This document shows positions 34,974-43,998 of a stretch of DNA of 64,000 nucleotides, piece after piece (the first letter of the stretch is position 1; each line of letters begins with the position of its first letter). The notes under the pieces are model-generated. The model made no database searches. It worked only from the letters and a program-made list of their open reading frames with translations, and was not told the DNA's origin. The position numbers and the translations under genes were made by a program. This stretch comes from Gulosibacter molinativorax (GTDB lineage Bacteria > Actinomycetota > Actinomycetes > Actinomycetales > Microbacteriaceae), in assembly GCF_003010915.2 (NCBI RefSeq), contig NZ_CP028426.1, positions 3,224,001 to 3,288,000 on the forward strand, read 5' to 3'.

Positions 34974-35597
34974 ATGATCGCGCCTGGTCAGGATTCCGTG
35001 CATGTTCGAGATACCGGACACGACAGCGTAGAAGTCACGGGCATGTCGGTTCAGGACGTCGAGTATGCGGTGAACGTGGTACGTCGGTTCGATGAGGAGC
35101 GCATCCGTGCCCGCAAAGTGCTGGAAACGCATCTCCTAGAGATGCAGCGAGACACACCGCTCGTGTCGGAAGCGACGCAACTTCAATTGCAACGGACCGC
35201 CGAGCTTCGCACGCAGCTCTTGCAATCCGAAGGGGCAGAGGACTATGAGTCCTTGGCTCAGCTGAGGGGCTCGCAGGAAAGCTCGGCTCGAACCTGGGTT
35301 TCGAGGATGAGGCAAAGGCATGAACTCTTCACCGTCGAGGTGCGAGGCCACACGCTCATCCCACGCGTACAGCTCACTGCAAAGGGAGGGAGTGACCCCC
35401 TCATCGCTGAGTTGATTCGTCCCCTGGCGCACGTGGGCCTAGACGGATGGGGGATTTGGGCGTAGCTCACGAGCCCGACCAACCTGCTCAGTGGCGGCAT
35501 TCCCGCTGAAGTGGTCGTCACCTCGATAGCGCGGGCAAAGCGAGCAGCAGACCGTTACGCCTCAGGGCTCAGGGACGGACAGGGTAACGCGGCGTGA
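34974..35597 (+). pseudogene. Xre/MbcA/ParS-type antitoxin interrupted by an in-frame TAG
   Basis: Translation up to 35462 gives 163 residues ending HVGLDGWGIWA, then TAG (35463-35465), and the same frame goes on LTSPTNLLSGGIPAEVVVTS to a TGA at 35595. The joined reading, WA-stop-LTSPTNLLSGGIPAE, is the toxin-binding C-terminal domain of antitoxins that partner RES toxins, where a Trp is expected at the stop. A single TGG-to-TAG change would explain it. The extended frame ends in a GTGA overlap with the RES gene, showing that the 3' part was recently functional. The N-terminal half is a generic helical segment. ATG start has GAGGTG upstream. Confidence 0.75.
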
Positions 35598-36331
35598 GTG
35601 GGGGATTCCCACCGCAGGACCTGCACTGTCCGGATCCCGGCGGCTGCACCGTCGCCGTTGATGAACTGGCAACGCTTTCGCGCGGTGGACGCCTGCCGAC
35701 AGCTACGTTTCCGCCCAGTCGACATTGGTTTCGTGTGTATGACGCTCGTGACGGTTTCGCACAGTCAAATCCGGGTTACGGTGATTTGCGGTTTGCGCCC
35801 TTCGACGAGGTCGCTACCGGTGCTCGCGTCCCTACCCTCTACCTTGCGGAATCATTGGCCGCAGCCTTATTGGAAACGGCGTTGCACGGGGTGCACGAGC
35901 GCATGCCACGTGTTGTTTCGGAGCAGTCACTGTTGGGTAAGTTGCATGCCCACGTCATTCCCCCTACTTCTTTGACCCTGGCGGACCTTCGGGACGCGCA
36001 ATTGGCACGTCTTGGCCTGGGGAGGGCGCAAATTGCCAGTGCGAGTGCGGAGCACTACCCCTGCACACGCCGAGTTGCGAGGACTATTCACGCGGAGGCT
36101 CCGGACTTGGCTGGAATAGTGTGGCACTCGCGGCAAGCAGAACTTGTCGGAGGCAAGCCAGTCGAAGTCGCCGTCATATTCGCTGGTCGCCTTCCTGCGG
36201 CACGCGACGCCTGGAAGTTGGGACCGTATCGGAACGCGTCGGGGTCGTTGTTGGAAGGTGCTGGACGACTCTTGTTGGACGAGCTTGCCGAAGAACTTGG
36301 TGTCATCATGTTGCCCGACCTCGACGACTAA
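35594..36331 (+). CDS. RES-domain toxin (NAD+-degrading toxin family)
   Basis: 245 residues. The Arg-Glu-Ser signature of RES domains is in place: Arg47 (WFRVYDARDG), Glu94 (LLETALHGVHE) and Ser179 (GIVWHSRQAE). Characterised members (MbcT, Res) deplete NAD+. It is coupled by GTGA to the antitoxin-like frame upstream, the normal order for this toxin-antitoxin type. The toxin frame is intact although the antitoxin carries a stop, so the toxin may be weakened in expression or the antitoxin read through. A non-toxic RES protein is possible. Confidence 0.83.
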   Translation: MSGGFPPQDLHCPDPGGCTVAVDELATLSRGGRLPTATFPPSRHWFRVYDARDGFAQSNPGYGDLRFAPFDEVATGARVPTLYLAESLAAALLETALHGVHERMPRVVSEQSLLGKLHAHVIPPTSLTLADLRDAQLARLGLGRAQIASASAEHYPCTRRVARTIHAEAPDLAGIVWHSRQAELVGGKPVEVAVIFAGRLPAARDAWKLGPYRNASGSLLEGAGRLLLDELAEELGVIMLPDLDD

Positions 36332-36462
36332 AGACTTGCCAAGGCGCTGACGTCCATAAGGTTCAAGCTGCGGTCACTTTGCGGGGTAATTCACGGTTCC
36401 GCGGTCTTCCAGCGGTCGTAAAATTGATTCCACGAACAACGACGTTCGAGCCGAGGTGACTC

Positions 36463-37365
36463 ATGAGCACCATTAACGCGGCGACCCCCGAGATGCCAAT
36501 CGTCGACGGTGTCGGGCACGAATACATCCAACTTCCCGACGGGCGGATGCATGTCGCCACGATGGGTACAGGAGCGCCGGTCCTGCTCCTACCCGGTTTC
36601 GCGCAAACGTGGTGGGAGTGGCGCGACCTGATGCCGGCCCTCGCGGCTGCTGGCTACCTCGCCATTGCTCCTGACCTTCGAGGCGAAGGGTGGAGCAAGT
36701 TGCCTGTGCGGGGACTAACGCGAACCCGGCGTATGGAAGACCTCCTCTTACTGCTTGACGAGTTGGGACTCGACGAGGCGCGCATGGTGAGCCACGACAT
36801 CGGTGCGATCTCGGCGTTTCAACTCGCGGTTCAGTATCCGGAACGGGTGACGTCTCAGGTGGCGCTCGCCGTGCCGCCGCTGCAAATGCGCGTCACCGCC
36901 GAAATGGTGCCGGGGATGGCGCACCTTTGGCACCAGGAGGTGCTCGCAATTCCTGGAGTGGGATCCTCGATGATGAAGTCGGGCCAGCTGCCTCGATGGT
37001 TCTTCTCGCACTTCACGGCCGAACCGCTCGACGCTGACATCGAAGCGACCTATGTGGAGATCATGGGCCATCCGCGGATCGTGAAATCCTGCGGCGTGCT
37101 CTGCCGAAACATGCTGTTTCCCGAGCTTGGGAGGCTCATGCGCGGAACGTATCGGGACGTGCGACTCGAGATGCCGTCACTTTGGGTGTTCGGGAGCGAA
37201 GACAAGCCATTTCCTGAGCGCATCGTGCGGAAGGCGTTCGCGCATCCTGAAATTTATGGACGCGATGCACGGCTCGAGATTGTTGTCGGCGCGGCGCACT
37301 TCCTTATCGACGAAGCACCGGAAGCGACGACGAAGGTGATCTTGGAGTTCTTTGCGGATTCTTGA
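36463..37365 (+). CDS. Alpha/beta hydrolase, epoxide hydrolase/dehalogenase-like
   Basis: 300 residues with the oxyanion motif LLPGFAQTWWEWR, a nucleophile elbow MVSHDIGAIS in which the nucleophile is Asp112, and the C-terminal His in GAAHFLIDEAPE. An aspartate nucleophile points to the epoxide hydrolase or haloalkane dehalogenase branch and away from esterases. The cap region (WHQEVLAIPG, RWFFSHFTAEPLD) resembles epoxide hydrolases. Stands alone; GAGGTGA precedes the ATG. Substrate unknown. Confidence 0.8.
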   Translation: MSTINAATPEMPIVDGVGHEYIQLPDGRMHVATMGTGAPVLLLPGFAQTWWEWRDLMPALAAAGYLAIAPDLRGEGWSKLPVRGLTRTRRMEDLLLLLDELGLDEARMVSHDIGAISAFQLAVQYPERVTSQVALAVPPLQMRVTAEMVPGMAHLWHQEVLAIPGVGSSMMKSGQLPRWFFSHFTAEPLDADIEATYVEIMGHPRIVKSCGVLCRNMLFPELGRLMRGTYRDVRLEMPSLWVFGSEDKPFPERIVRKAFAHPEIYGRDARLEIVVGAAHFLIDEAPEATTKVILEFFADS

Positions 37366-37432
37366 GCACCCTCGATATGCGCTTCGGGCTACTCGGGGCC
37401 CTTCGATACGTCGCTTCGCTCCTACTCAGGGG
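37366..37432. repeat. REP-like elements between hydrolase and mtlA
   Basis: CCCTCGATATGCGCTTCGGG-CTACTCGGGG and CCTTCGATACGTCGCTTCGC-TCCTACTCAGGGGG are two same-direction copies of the TCGATA-hairpin-CTACTC element. Likely a transcription barrier between the hydrolase and the mannitol operon. Confidence 0.7.
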
Positions 37433-37552
37433 GCTTGGGAACTTCGTTGCGAAGTCATGACAATGTGCCCGTCGTGGTCCCGTTTTGCCCGATCAAAGCG
37501 TATTCTTGGCGAACTAAGACGGTGCAATGAACCCCCTAACTAGGAGGCGGTT

Positions 37553-39229
37553 TTGACTGATTCAGCAGTGGCCACCGACGAGTCCGCCAAGGGCGGAGTT
37601 CGCGTCGCGGTCCAAAAGTTTGGCACGTTCCTCTCCGGCATGATCATGCCGAACATCCCCGCGCTCGTCGCGTGGGGCCTCATCACAGCTTTTTTCATCC
37701 CTGACGGCTGGACCCCGAACGAGGGCCTGGCATCCCTCGTCGGCCCAACCATCCACTACCTACTCCCATTGCTCATCGCGAATACCGGTGGGCGCATGGT
37801 CTACAAAGAGCGCGGCGGCGTGGTCGCGACCGTCGCGACCATGGGTGTCATCGCGGGTTCCGACTTCCTGATCGCGCAGTTCAACGCGACGCTCCCTGCA
37901 GGGGAAAACGAACTCGGCCAGGTCCACATGTTCATCGGTGCGATGATCATGGGTCCGCTCGCGGCCTGGGTCATGAAACAACTCGACAAGCTCTGGGACG
38001 GCAAGGTCAAGGCGGGCTTCGAAATGCTCGTCAACATGTTCTCCGCGGGTATCCTCGCGCTGATCATGGCGATCTTCGGGTTCTTCATCCTTGCCCGCAT
38101 CGTCAACTGGATCATGGACATCCTCAGCCTCGGCGTGAGCTGGCTGATTGACACTGGCTGGCTACCGCTCGTGAGCGTCCTGATCGAACCCGCGAAGGTC
38201 TTCTTCCTCAATAACGCGATCAACCACGGCGTGCTCACACCGCTTGGCACCCAGATGGCCGCGACCGATGGCAAGTCGATCCTCTTCCTCCTGGAAGCGA
38301 ACCCGGGGCCCGGCCTCGGCATCCTGCTCGCCTTCACCTTCTTCGGCGTCGGAATCGCAAAGGCGACCGCGCCCGGCGCGATCATCATCCACTTCTTCGG
38401 CGGTATTCACGAGATCTACTTCCCGTATGTCCTGATGAAGCCAGCCCTACTGATCGCGGTGGTCCTCGGCGGCGCGACCGGTGTCGGCACGAACATGGTC
38501 TTCCACGCCGGCCTGCGAGCCCCCGCATCCCCGGGCTCATTCATCGCGATCATGGCCCAAACCGCGAGCGACAGCTATCTCGGTGTGATCCTCTCGGTCA
38601 TTCTCTCCGCCGCGGTCTCCTTCCTCGTGGCCGCATTTATCCTGAGGCTGTCGCGCAAGCGCGACCTTGAGACAGAGGATGCGCTGGCCAAGGCAATTGC
38701 GCAGACCGAGGCTAACAAGGGCAAAAAGTCGGATGCACTGTCTGGCTTGGCAGCGTCCGGCGCCTCCGCAGGTGCGGGCGGAACTCAGGCAGCAGCAGCG
38801 ACGGCCTCGGGAACCGCGGCAGGCGCATCCCCGTATGCCTCGACAGGTGAGGCGAGCGCCGGAGCGGGTGGCGCATCCACCCCGGCCACCGCGACCCCCG
38901 ATCGCGAGATCAAGAAGATCGTCTTCGCCTGCGATGCCGGAATGGGGTCGAGCGCGATGGGCGCGAGCGTCATGCGCAACAAGATCAAGAAAGCCGGGTT
39001 CGATGGCATCGAGGTGACCAACCTCGCGATCGCGAACCTAGATACCTCCGCCGACCTGATCATTACCCAGAAGGAACTCACTTCGCGGGCGCAGATGAAA
39101 AACCCAGACGCAATCCATGTTTCGGTTGATAACTTCATGAATTCACCACGCTATGACGAGGTCGTGGAGAGAATCCGCGAACAACGCAGTGCTGATGGCG
39201 GCGCTGGTAGCAGTGCCGATAGCGAATAA
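37553..39229 (+). CDS. mtlA: PTS mannitol transporter subunit IICB
   Basis: Membrane component that imports and phosphorylates mannitol. 558 residues. The IIC domain with multiple helices starts FGTFLSGMIMPNIPALVAWG; after a Ala/Gly/Ser-rich linker (about residues 400-445) comes the IIB domain with phospho-cysteine C460 in KIVFACDAGMGSS. TTG start with AGGAGG nearby. No IIA domain is fused; it is encoded next. Mannitol is inferred from the MtlA pattern and the mtlD gene. Confidence 0.92.
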   Translation: MTDSAVATDESAKGGVRVAVQKFGTFLSGMIMPNIPALVAWGLITAFFIPDGWTPNEGLASLVGPTIHYLLPLLIANTGGRMVYKERGGVVATVATMGVIAGSDFLIAQFNATLPAGENELGQVHMFIGAMIMGPLAAWVMKQLDKLWDGKVKAGFEMLVNMFSAGILALIMAIFGFFILARIVNWIMDILSLGVSWLIDTGWLPLVSVLIEPAKVFFLNNAINHGVLTPLGTQMAATDGKSILFLLEANPGPGLGILLAFTFFGVGIAKATAPGAIIIHFFGGIHEIYFPYVLMKPALLIAVVLGGATGVGTNMVFHAGLRAPASPGSFIAIMAQTASDSYLGVILSVILSAAVSFLVAAFILRLSRKRDLETEDALAKAIAQTEANKGKKSDALSGLAASGASAGAGGTQAAAATASGTAAGASPYASTGEASAGAGGASTPATATPDREIKKIVFACDAGMGSSAMGASVMRNKIKKAGFDGIEVTNLAIANLDTSADLIITQKELTSRAQMKNPDAIHVSVDNFMNSPRYDEVVERIREQRSADGGAGSSADSE

Positions 39230-39253
39230 CGAACCACCATTAAGGAGAACCGC

Positions 39254-39688
39254 ATGTCCGTGCTAACCCCCGATCGCGTATTTGCCAGCAGCCCGATCAC
39301 CGACAAGGACGAAGCGATTCGCGAGGCGGGCCGCCAGCTCGTCGGCGCGGGCGCGGTGACCGAGTCCTATGTCGACGCCATGTTTGATCGCGAGAAAACC
39401 CTGTCCACCTATATGGGCAATTTGCTCGCGATTCCGCACGGCACGAATGAAGCGAAGGACGAGGTGCTCGACTCGGCGCTCGTGTTCATCCGGACCGCGG
39501 CGCCCATCGACTGGGACGGCAATGAGGTGCGGTTCGTGGTTGGCATCGCGGGGAAGGACGGCGGCCACCTCGAAATTCTCTCGAAGATTGCGCTGGTTTT
39601 CTCGGAGGAAGAAGAGGTCGAGAAGCTGCTCGCGGCGAGTGATGCTGCCGAGCTTTATGAGCTGCTGGGATCGGTGAACGAAGAATGA
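39254..39688 (+). CDS. mtlF: PTS mannitol transporter subunit IIA
   Basis: 144 residues that carry phosphate from HPr to the IIB domain. The phosphorylated histidine is H62 in LLAIPHGTNEAKD. AAGGAG precedes the ATG. Tightly coupled to mtlA and, by ATGA, to mtlD. Usual length. Confidence 0.93.
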   Translation: MSVLTPDRVFASSPITDKDEAIREAGRQLVGAGAVTESYVDAMFDREKTLSTYMGNLLAIPHGTNEAKDEVLDSALVFIRTAAPIDWDGNEVRFVVGIAGKDGGHLEILSKIALVFSEEEEVEKLLAASDAAELYELLGSVNEE

Positions 39689-40827
39689 CGAAAACAGCTG
39701 TCCACTTCGGCGCGGGCAATATTGGTCGCGGATTCATCGGACTCGTCCTCCACGAATCCGGCTATGACGTGGTGTTTTCCGACGTCAATGCCGAACTCGT
39801 CGACGCCCTGAACACGGCCGGTACCTACGAGGTTCACGAGGTGGGTGCCGAGGCGAAGACGCACGTGGTTGATCGCTATCGCGCAGTGAATTCGGCGGCC
39901 AATGAGGCGGATGCGGTGGCTGCGGTTGCCGAGGCAGAGATCATTACCTGCGCGGTCGGGGTGGGGATTTTGAAGTTCATTGCCCCGGTGATCGCGAAGG
40001 GGCTTGCGGCGCGTTCGGCGGATGCGCCGAAGGCGGTTGTGATGGCCTGCGAGAACGCGATCAACGCGACCGACCAGTTGCGCGAGCACGTGCTTGAAGC
40101 TGATGCTTCGGTCGCGGCGAAGGCCGTGTTCGCGAATACCGCGGTGGACCGAATCATTCCGGCGGTCGACGCCAAGGGCGTGGACGTGGTCGTCGAGGAC
40201 TTCTCGGAATGGGCCATCGAACGCGGGCCGTTCGCCGGCCGGGAGCCTGAGTTGTCAGGCGCACACTATGTCGACGACCTCAGCCCCTATATCGAGCGGA
40301 AGCTCTTTACCGTGAACACCGGCCACGCCACCGCGGCCTATTGGGGCCACCTCGAGGGGGAGCGGTCGATCGCTTCGGCGCTCGCGAACCCAAAGGTTCG
40401 GGCCGAGGTGGATGCGGTGCTCGCCGAAACGAGCGCCTTACTGATCGCAAAATACGGCTTCTCACGGGAAGAGCACCAGGCCTACGTGGATCGCACGATC
40501 CAACGATTCGAGAACCCCGAATTGCCGGACACCCCGGTCCGGATCGGCCGGCAACCGATGCGGAAGCTCGGGCGCCACGACCGATTCGTGCAGCCTGCGT
40601 ATGAACTCGCCGAGCGAGAGATGTCCTATGACGCGCTGCTGCGCGGGATTTCCGCGGCGCTACGTTTCCGGGAAGATTCGGATCCGCAGTCGCAAGAGCT
40701 GTTCAAAGTGCTGACCGGATGCACGGCCGAGAGTGTCTTGGACCGTGTATTTAGTATCGACCAGGGCGATCTGCTCTACGACGAGCTCGTGAAGATCGTG
40801 CTGGCAGCGAAGAAGGACTTGGTTTAG
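39685..40827 (+). CDS. mtlD: Mannitol-1-phosphate 5-dehydrogenase
   Basis: 380 residues; oxidises mannitol-1-phosphate to fructose-6-phosphate with NAD+. N-terminal VHFGAGNIGRGFIG loop, KLFTVNTGHATAAYWGH (conserved Lys/Asn/His catalytic area) and the C-terminal alpha domain. Overlaps mtlF by ATGA. No mtlR regulator is visible in the cluster; EI and HPr are elsewhere. Confidence 0.95.
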   Translation: MTKTAVHFGAGNIGRGFIGLVLHESGYDVVFSDVNAELVDALNTAGTYEVHEVGAEAKTHVVDRYRAVNSAANEADAVAAVAEAEIITCAVGVGILKFIAPVIAKGLAARSADAPKAVVMACENAINATDQLREHVLEADASVAAKAVFANTAVDRIIPAVDAKGVDVVVEDFSEWAIERGPFAGREPELSGAHYVDDLSPYIERKLFTVNTGHATAAYWGHLEGERSIASALANPKVRAEVDAVLAETSALLIAKYGFSREEHQAYVDRTIQRFENPELPDTPVRIGRQPMRKLGRHDRFVQPAYELAEREMSYDALLRGISAALRFREDSDPQSQELFKVLTGCTAESVLDRVFSIDQGDLLYDELVKIVLAAKKDLV

Positions 40828-40929
40828 GACCGATTTTGTTCTAGGTCGAATGCAACCTTCGCGAACCTGACCCAAGCCCAAGCCCGAGCCGAGCCTAGGC
40901 AGGGTCTGAGCCCGCCGCATCCACGTTGA

Positions 40930-41688
40930 TCAACTGAGATATTCGACAAACTGATCCGAAGTCAGGATCGGCGCGAAGAAGTTGTTGATCCGTCGGAATG
41001 CGGCGGGCTCGTCTTCTTGACGGTGGCATCCGGTGGCATCGCCAATGATGATCGGCAAGAGCCCGTGGTCGCGGGCCGCGCGAGCGTTGCCCTCGATGCA
41101 CCAATCGAGGTGGATGCCCGTGATCACGAGCACCTCGACTCCGAAGCGTGCGAGCGTGCCCGGAAGATCCGTCCCGACGAACGCCGTCTGGAGCGCGGTC
41201 TCGGGGAACTCGCGGTCACCGGGCTCGACGAGTTCCTTGAGCTCATCGACGAGCGCATCGTCCCACGCGATCTGTTCCGGAGTGGCGTCGATGTCGCCGG
41301 TCCAAGCGTTGTACTGTGCCCGATCAAAAGCGCTCTGCGGGTAGCCCGAACGGAAGATTGTGTAGCCAATCCAGTTGAAGAGTTCGAAGTTCCCCGTAGC
41401 TCGCGCGGCTTTGGCCACCTTGACCGTGGCCTCGAGGCTGCCGCGGAAGGCGTGACCTTCGGCGTACTGCACACCACCGGGCTTGTAGAGCGAATTCGAC
41501 TGACTGACCGACAGGAACGCAGCCTTGCGCGAGAGGATTTCACGAAAATCAAGGTCCTGCCAGTGCTTCGCTAGCTCCGGAATCGACGCCAGATTGTTCG
41601 GTTGGAGCGGCGGATTCTGCGCGGCAGGGTCGAGCGCGACTGGTTCAAATGGGGTGATGCGTTCTTGCGCGACGGTGAGCGTGGTCAT
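40930..41688 (-). CDS. Isochorismatase-family cysteine hydrolase
   Basis: 252 residues. The nucleophile is Cys197 in ITGIHLDWCIEGNARAARDHG, followed by the strand PIIIGDATGC. The first third (residues 1-70) has an unusual extension of Pro/Leu-rich sequence and KAAFLSVSQSNSLYKPGG. The ATG at 41688 is favoured by AGGAG upstream. Near the Lrp/AsnC-type regulator on the same strand, which may control it. Members act on amides such as nicotinamide, hydantoin-derived carbamoyl compounds and others. Substrate unknown. Confidence 0.75.
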   Translation of the reverse strand: MTTLTVAQERITPFEPVALDPAAQNPPLQPNNLASIPELAKHWQDLDFREILSRKAAFLSVSQSNSLYKPGGVQYAEGHAFRGSLEATVKVAKAARATGNFELFNWIGYTIFRSGYPQSAFDRAQYNAWTGDIDATPEQIAWDDALVDELKELVEPGDREFPETALQTAFVGTDLPGTLARFGVEVLVITGIHLDWCIEGNARAARDHGLLPIIIGDATGCHRQEDEPAAFRRINNFFAPILTSDQFVEYLS

Positions 41689-41855
41689 CAATTCTCCTAG
41701 GTGTCGCTGGGCAACCAACAGTGTTCAGGCTGCGTTCGGACAGTGTTCAGGCTAGGAGGAAGCGAGGGGATGCGCTCGCAGTGTTTCGAATTGTGTCGGA
41801 ATGTGCCTGATCGCTTGGGTTTGATTTGGCACCCGAGCGACTGCAGCTCTTGCGG

Positions 41856-41885
41856 CGACGGTTGCAGTTACTGCTGCAACCGTCG
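41856..41885. repeat. Hairpin overlapping the 3' end of the AsnC gene
   Basis: 12-bp perfect arms (CGACGGTTGCAG and CTGCAACCGTCG) with loop TTACTG. The loop includes the regulator's stop codon. No T-run is seen, so it may protect or attenuate the mRNA rather than end it. Confidence 0.5.
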
Positions 41886-42350
41886 CTGGGGAGAATGGTC
41901 AAAAATGAGGCTGGTGTTGGTCGCGGCGACTTCTTCGCGGGTGCTGATCTGATCCGAGACGAGTGTTCGCAGAGCCCCGGCATCCCGCACCGCTACGTGC
42001 ATGAGAAAGTCTCGCTCACCGGCGACGAAGTACACGTGCTTCGACTCCGGCAGCCGTTCGAGATAGGCCTGAAACTTCCGCAAGGTGCCGCGGGCATGTG
42101 GATGGATACGGATCGAAATAAGCGCTTCGATCTGTAAACCGATGGCGGCGGGGTCGACTTCGGCATGGAAACCGGTGATCACGCCACTGTCCACGAGCGC
42201 GCGGAATCGCTTATGACAGGTTGAGTCGGCGATGCCAAGCCGAGACGCGAGCTGACTATTGGAGATCCGACCGTCCCGCTCGAGTTCACGAATCATCGCG
42301 AGATCAAGCTCGTCGAGGGTTCGGCGCACGGTATCGGAAGAATCAGTCAC
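41868..42350 (-). CDS. Lrp/AsnC-family transcriptional regulator
   Basis: 160 residues: winged helix (LDLAMIRELERDGRISNSQL, LGIADSTCHKRFRALVDSGV) and the C-terminal RAM ligand domain (IEALISIRIHPHARGTLRKF, HVYFVAGERDFLMHVAVRD). No signal of other domains. It lies 180 bases upstream of the isochorismatase-family gene on the same strand, likely its controller together with itself. Confidence 0.9.
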   Translation of the reverse strand: MTDSSDTVRRTLDELDLAMIRELERDGRISNSQLASRLGIADSTCHKRFRALVDSGVITGFHAEVDPAAIGLQIEALISIRIHPHARGTLRKFQAYLERLPESKHVYFVAGERDFLMHVAVRDAGALRTLVSDQISTREEVAATNTSLIFDHSPQRRLQQ

Positions 42351-42568
42351 GTCGGCGTCCTTTCAGCATTGAAAATTCACAGGAGGAGAGTCGTACTCGA
42401 AGAATCTACCGTGACCCGCAGCCTCGAGGTGTGCCAGACGCACATGATCCAAGAACGCAATGTGGCCGACTTCGAAATCGAAGCCGGCCACAGCATCCTG
42501 CATGTCCCTCAGTGAGGTAACGAAGCCCCGTCGGATTACTACCGGCCAGGTGCCCACGCCACCAAGAA

Positions 42569-43348
42569 TTACAGCGAAATCCGCTCGCTTTCGCCAATGC
42601 CGAGCGCGATCACAGTGTCAGGAGAGCCTGACGTGGCAAATAGCTCGCTAATACTCGCGGCATCTTGGCTAAAGTGAGCCCAGGAGTCCTCATGTACCGC
42701 GATCATCTTCTTTGCCCCGAGGATTCGCGTGGCCTCGAGCGCCCGCTCATTGCTGAACGTGATGTAGGCACCGTCGGCGATCACATCGAATTTCGCGCCA
42801 CCCACATTGAGCACCGCGACGTCGATATTCGGGTGGTTCGCCGCGATACCTTCGATGATGTCGAGTTCGGAATTGTCGCCGCTGAAGTAGATCGTCGGCG
42901 CGCCCTCGACCTCGAGCACGAAACCAATCACTGGCCCCAGCGCTTCCCAGACACCTTCTGGGCCGTGATGGGCCGGAACCGCAGTGATCTTCATTGAACG
43001 GCCATCGGGTAACGCCAAGTCATAGGTCTGACCGTCTTCGAGACCAAGCACGTTCGCACCGAAATTGCTTGCCGTCTCGACAGTCGTGAGCGTCAGCGGC
43101 ATCATCGTGAGAAAGCCGCGGCCCGCGACATCGAGGTTGTCGATGTGCTCATGCGAAGCCAGAATCAGGTCGATCGCGCCGAGCTCTTCGGGCGTCATCG
43201 CCGGACCGTTCTTCTTGATGACGGGCCCGGCTATCGGGTGGTGATAGGTCTGTGGCGGGTCAAACGTTGGGTCGGTGAGGATACGGACTCCCGCGTACTC
43301 GATGAGCAGGGTTGGACCGCCAATGAGGGTGACGTTGATTTCATCCAT
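42569..43348 (-). CDS. Metallo-beta-lactamase-fold hydrolase (UlaG-like)
   Basis: 259 residues. Metal motif LASHEHIDNLDVAG, then PAHHGPEG, YFSGDNSELD and a C-terminal His (AVHEDSWAHF). The pattern is that of UlaG/lactonase-like proteins. GGAG lies nine bases before the ATG at 43348. It is 25 bases after the PAS-domain gene on the same strand, so the two are co-transcribed. Substrate unknown. The region 42363-42557 upstream of the AsnC gene shows no convincing gene. Confidence 0.8.
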   Translation of the reverse strand: MDEINVTLIGGPTLLIEYAGVRILTDPTFDPPQTYHHPIAGPVIKKNGPAMTPEELGAIDLILASHEHIDNLDVAGRGFLTMMPLTLTTVETASNFGANVLGLEDGQTYDLALPDGRSMKITAVPAHHGPEGVWEALGPVIGFVLEVEGAPTIYFSGDNSELDIIEGIAANHPNIDVAVLNVGGAKFDVIADGAYITFSNERALEATRILGAKKMIAVHEDSWAHFSQDAASISELFATSGSPDTVIALGIGESERISL

Positions 43349-43373
43349 GGTGTTGTGCTCCAAAAGTTGTTGG

Positions 43374-43793
43374 CTATCGCGCGTTCTGCGCCTTCATCTG
43401 TTCGGTGATGTCCTCCGCGCCGTGCAGGACATAGAGAATTTCGCCCGCATCATCGAGCACCGGCGCATTGAGCGGCTGAAACCATCGCTCGTTGAAAGTG
43501 CCATCGCCCTCATCGAGGTCGTAACGAACGGCAGGCAAGATATCGATTTGTTTCGACGCGAGCACCCGCTCAATCGATTCGCGCAGAATTGTCGTTCCCT
43601 TGGCCTCGGGGTCATCCGGGTTGTCTGGAAACACCTCAAGAATGTCGCGGCCCATGGCACCTTCTCGGGTGCGCGCGGTCGACTCGAGGAAGCTATCCGT
43701 CGCGGCCACCACAATTCGGTTCGGGTCCACGACAATGTACTGACTCGGCAGCGCTTCAAACATCCGCTTGAAATCAGGTTCGGTGTTGGTCAT
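43374..43793 (-). CDS. Small free-standing PAS-domain protein
   Basis: 139 residues that comprise one PAS fold (MFEALPSQYIVVDPNRIVVA, LESTARTREGAMGRDILEVF, FNERWFQPLNAPVLDDAGEI) and nothing else; no kinase, cyclase or DNA-binding domain follows. It ends ITEQMKAQNAR, which resembles the signalling helix that normally leads into the next domain. Co-transcribed with the MBL-fold gene. It may sense a small ligand, redox or light for that hydrolase. Confidence 0.75.
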   Translation of the reverse strand: MTNTEPDFKRMFEALPSQYIVVDPNRIVVAATDSFLESTARTREGAMGRDILEVFPDNPDDPEAKGTTILRESIERVLASKQIDILPAVRYDLDEGDGTFNERWFQPLNAPVLDDAGEILYVLHGAEDITEQMKAQNAR

Positions 43794-43998
43794 GCCTCAC
43801 GGCTCCTTCAACTTCGTTGTTGTTTGTGGAGGTTGAGAGTGTTCTTTCACTCTTGGAAGCAAGTAGACGCCAAGGGAAAACCTTGGACTAGTGCGAAATC
43901 TGTACCGGTAGTGACGCAATTTCTTCGCGACGACAGGCGGTTGGATGCGGTGCCTCCCGCATCCAACCGCCTGTCAGGTGTCAGACCGCGCGCAAGTA

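Noticed and set aside
42363..42557. 64-residue minus-strand frame upstream of the AsnC gene
   Set aside because: No recognised motif and no convincing start site; too short to support.
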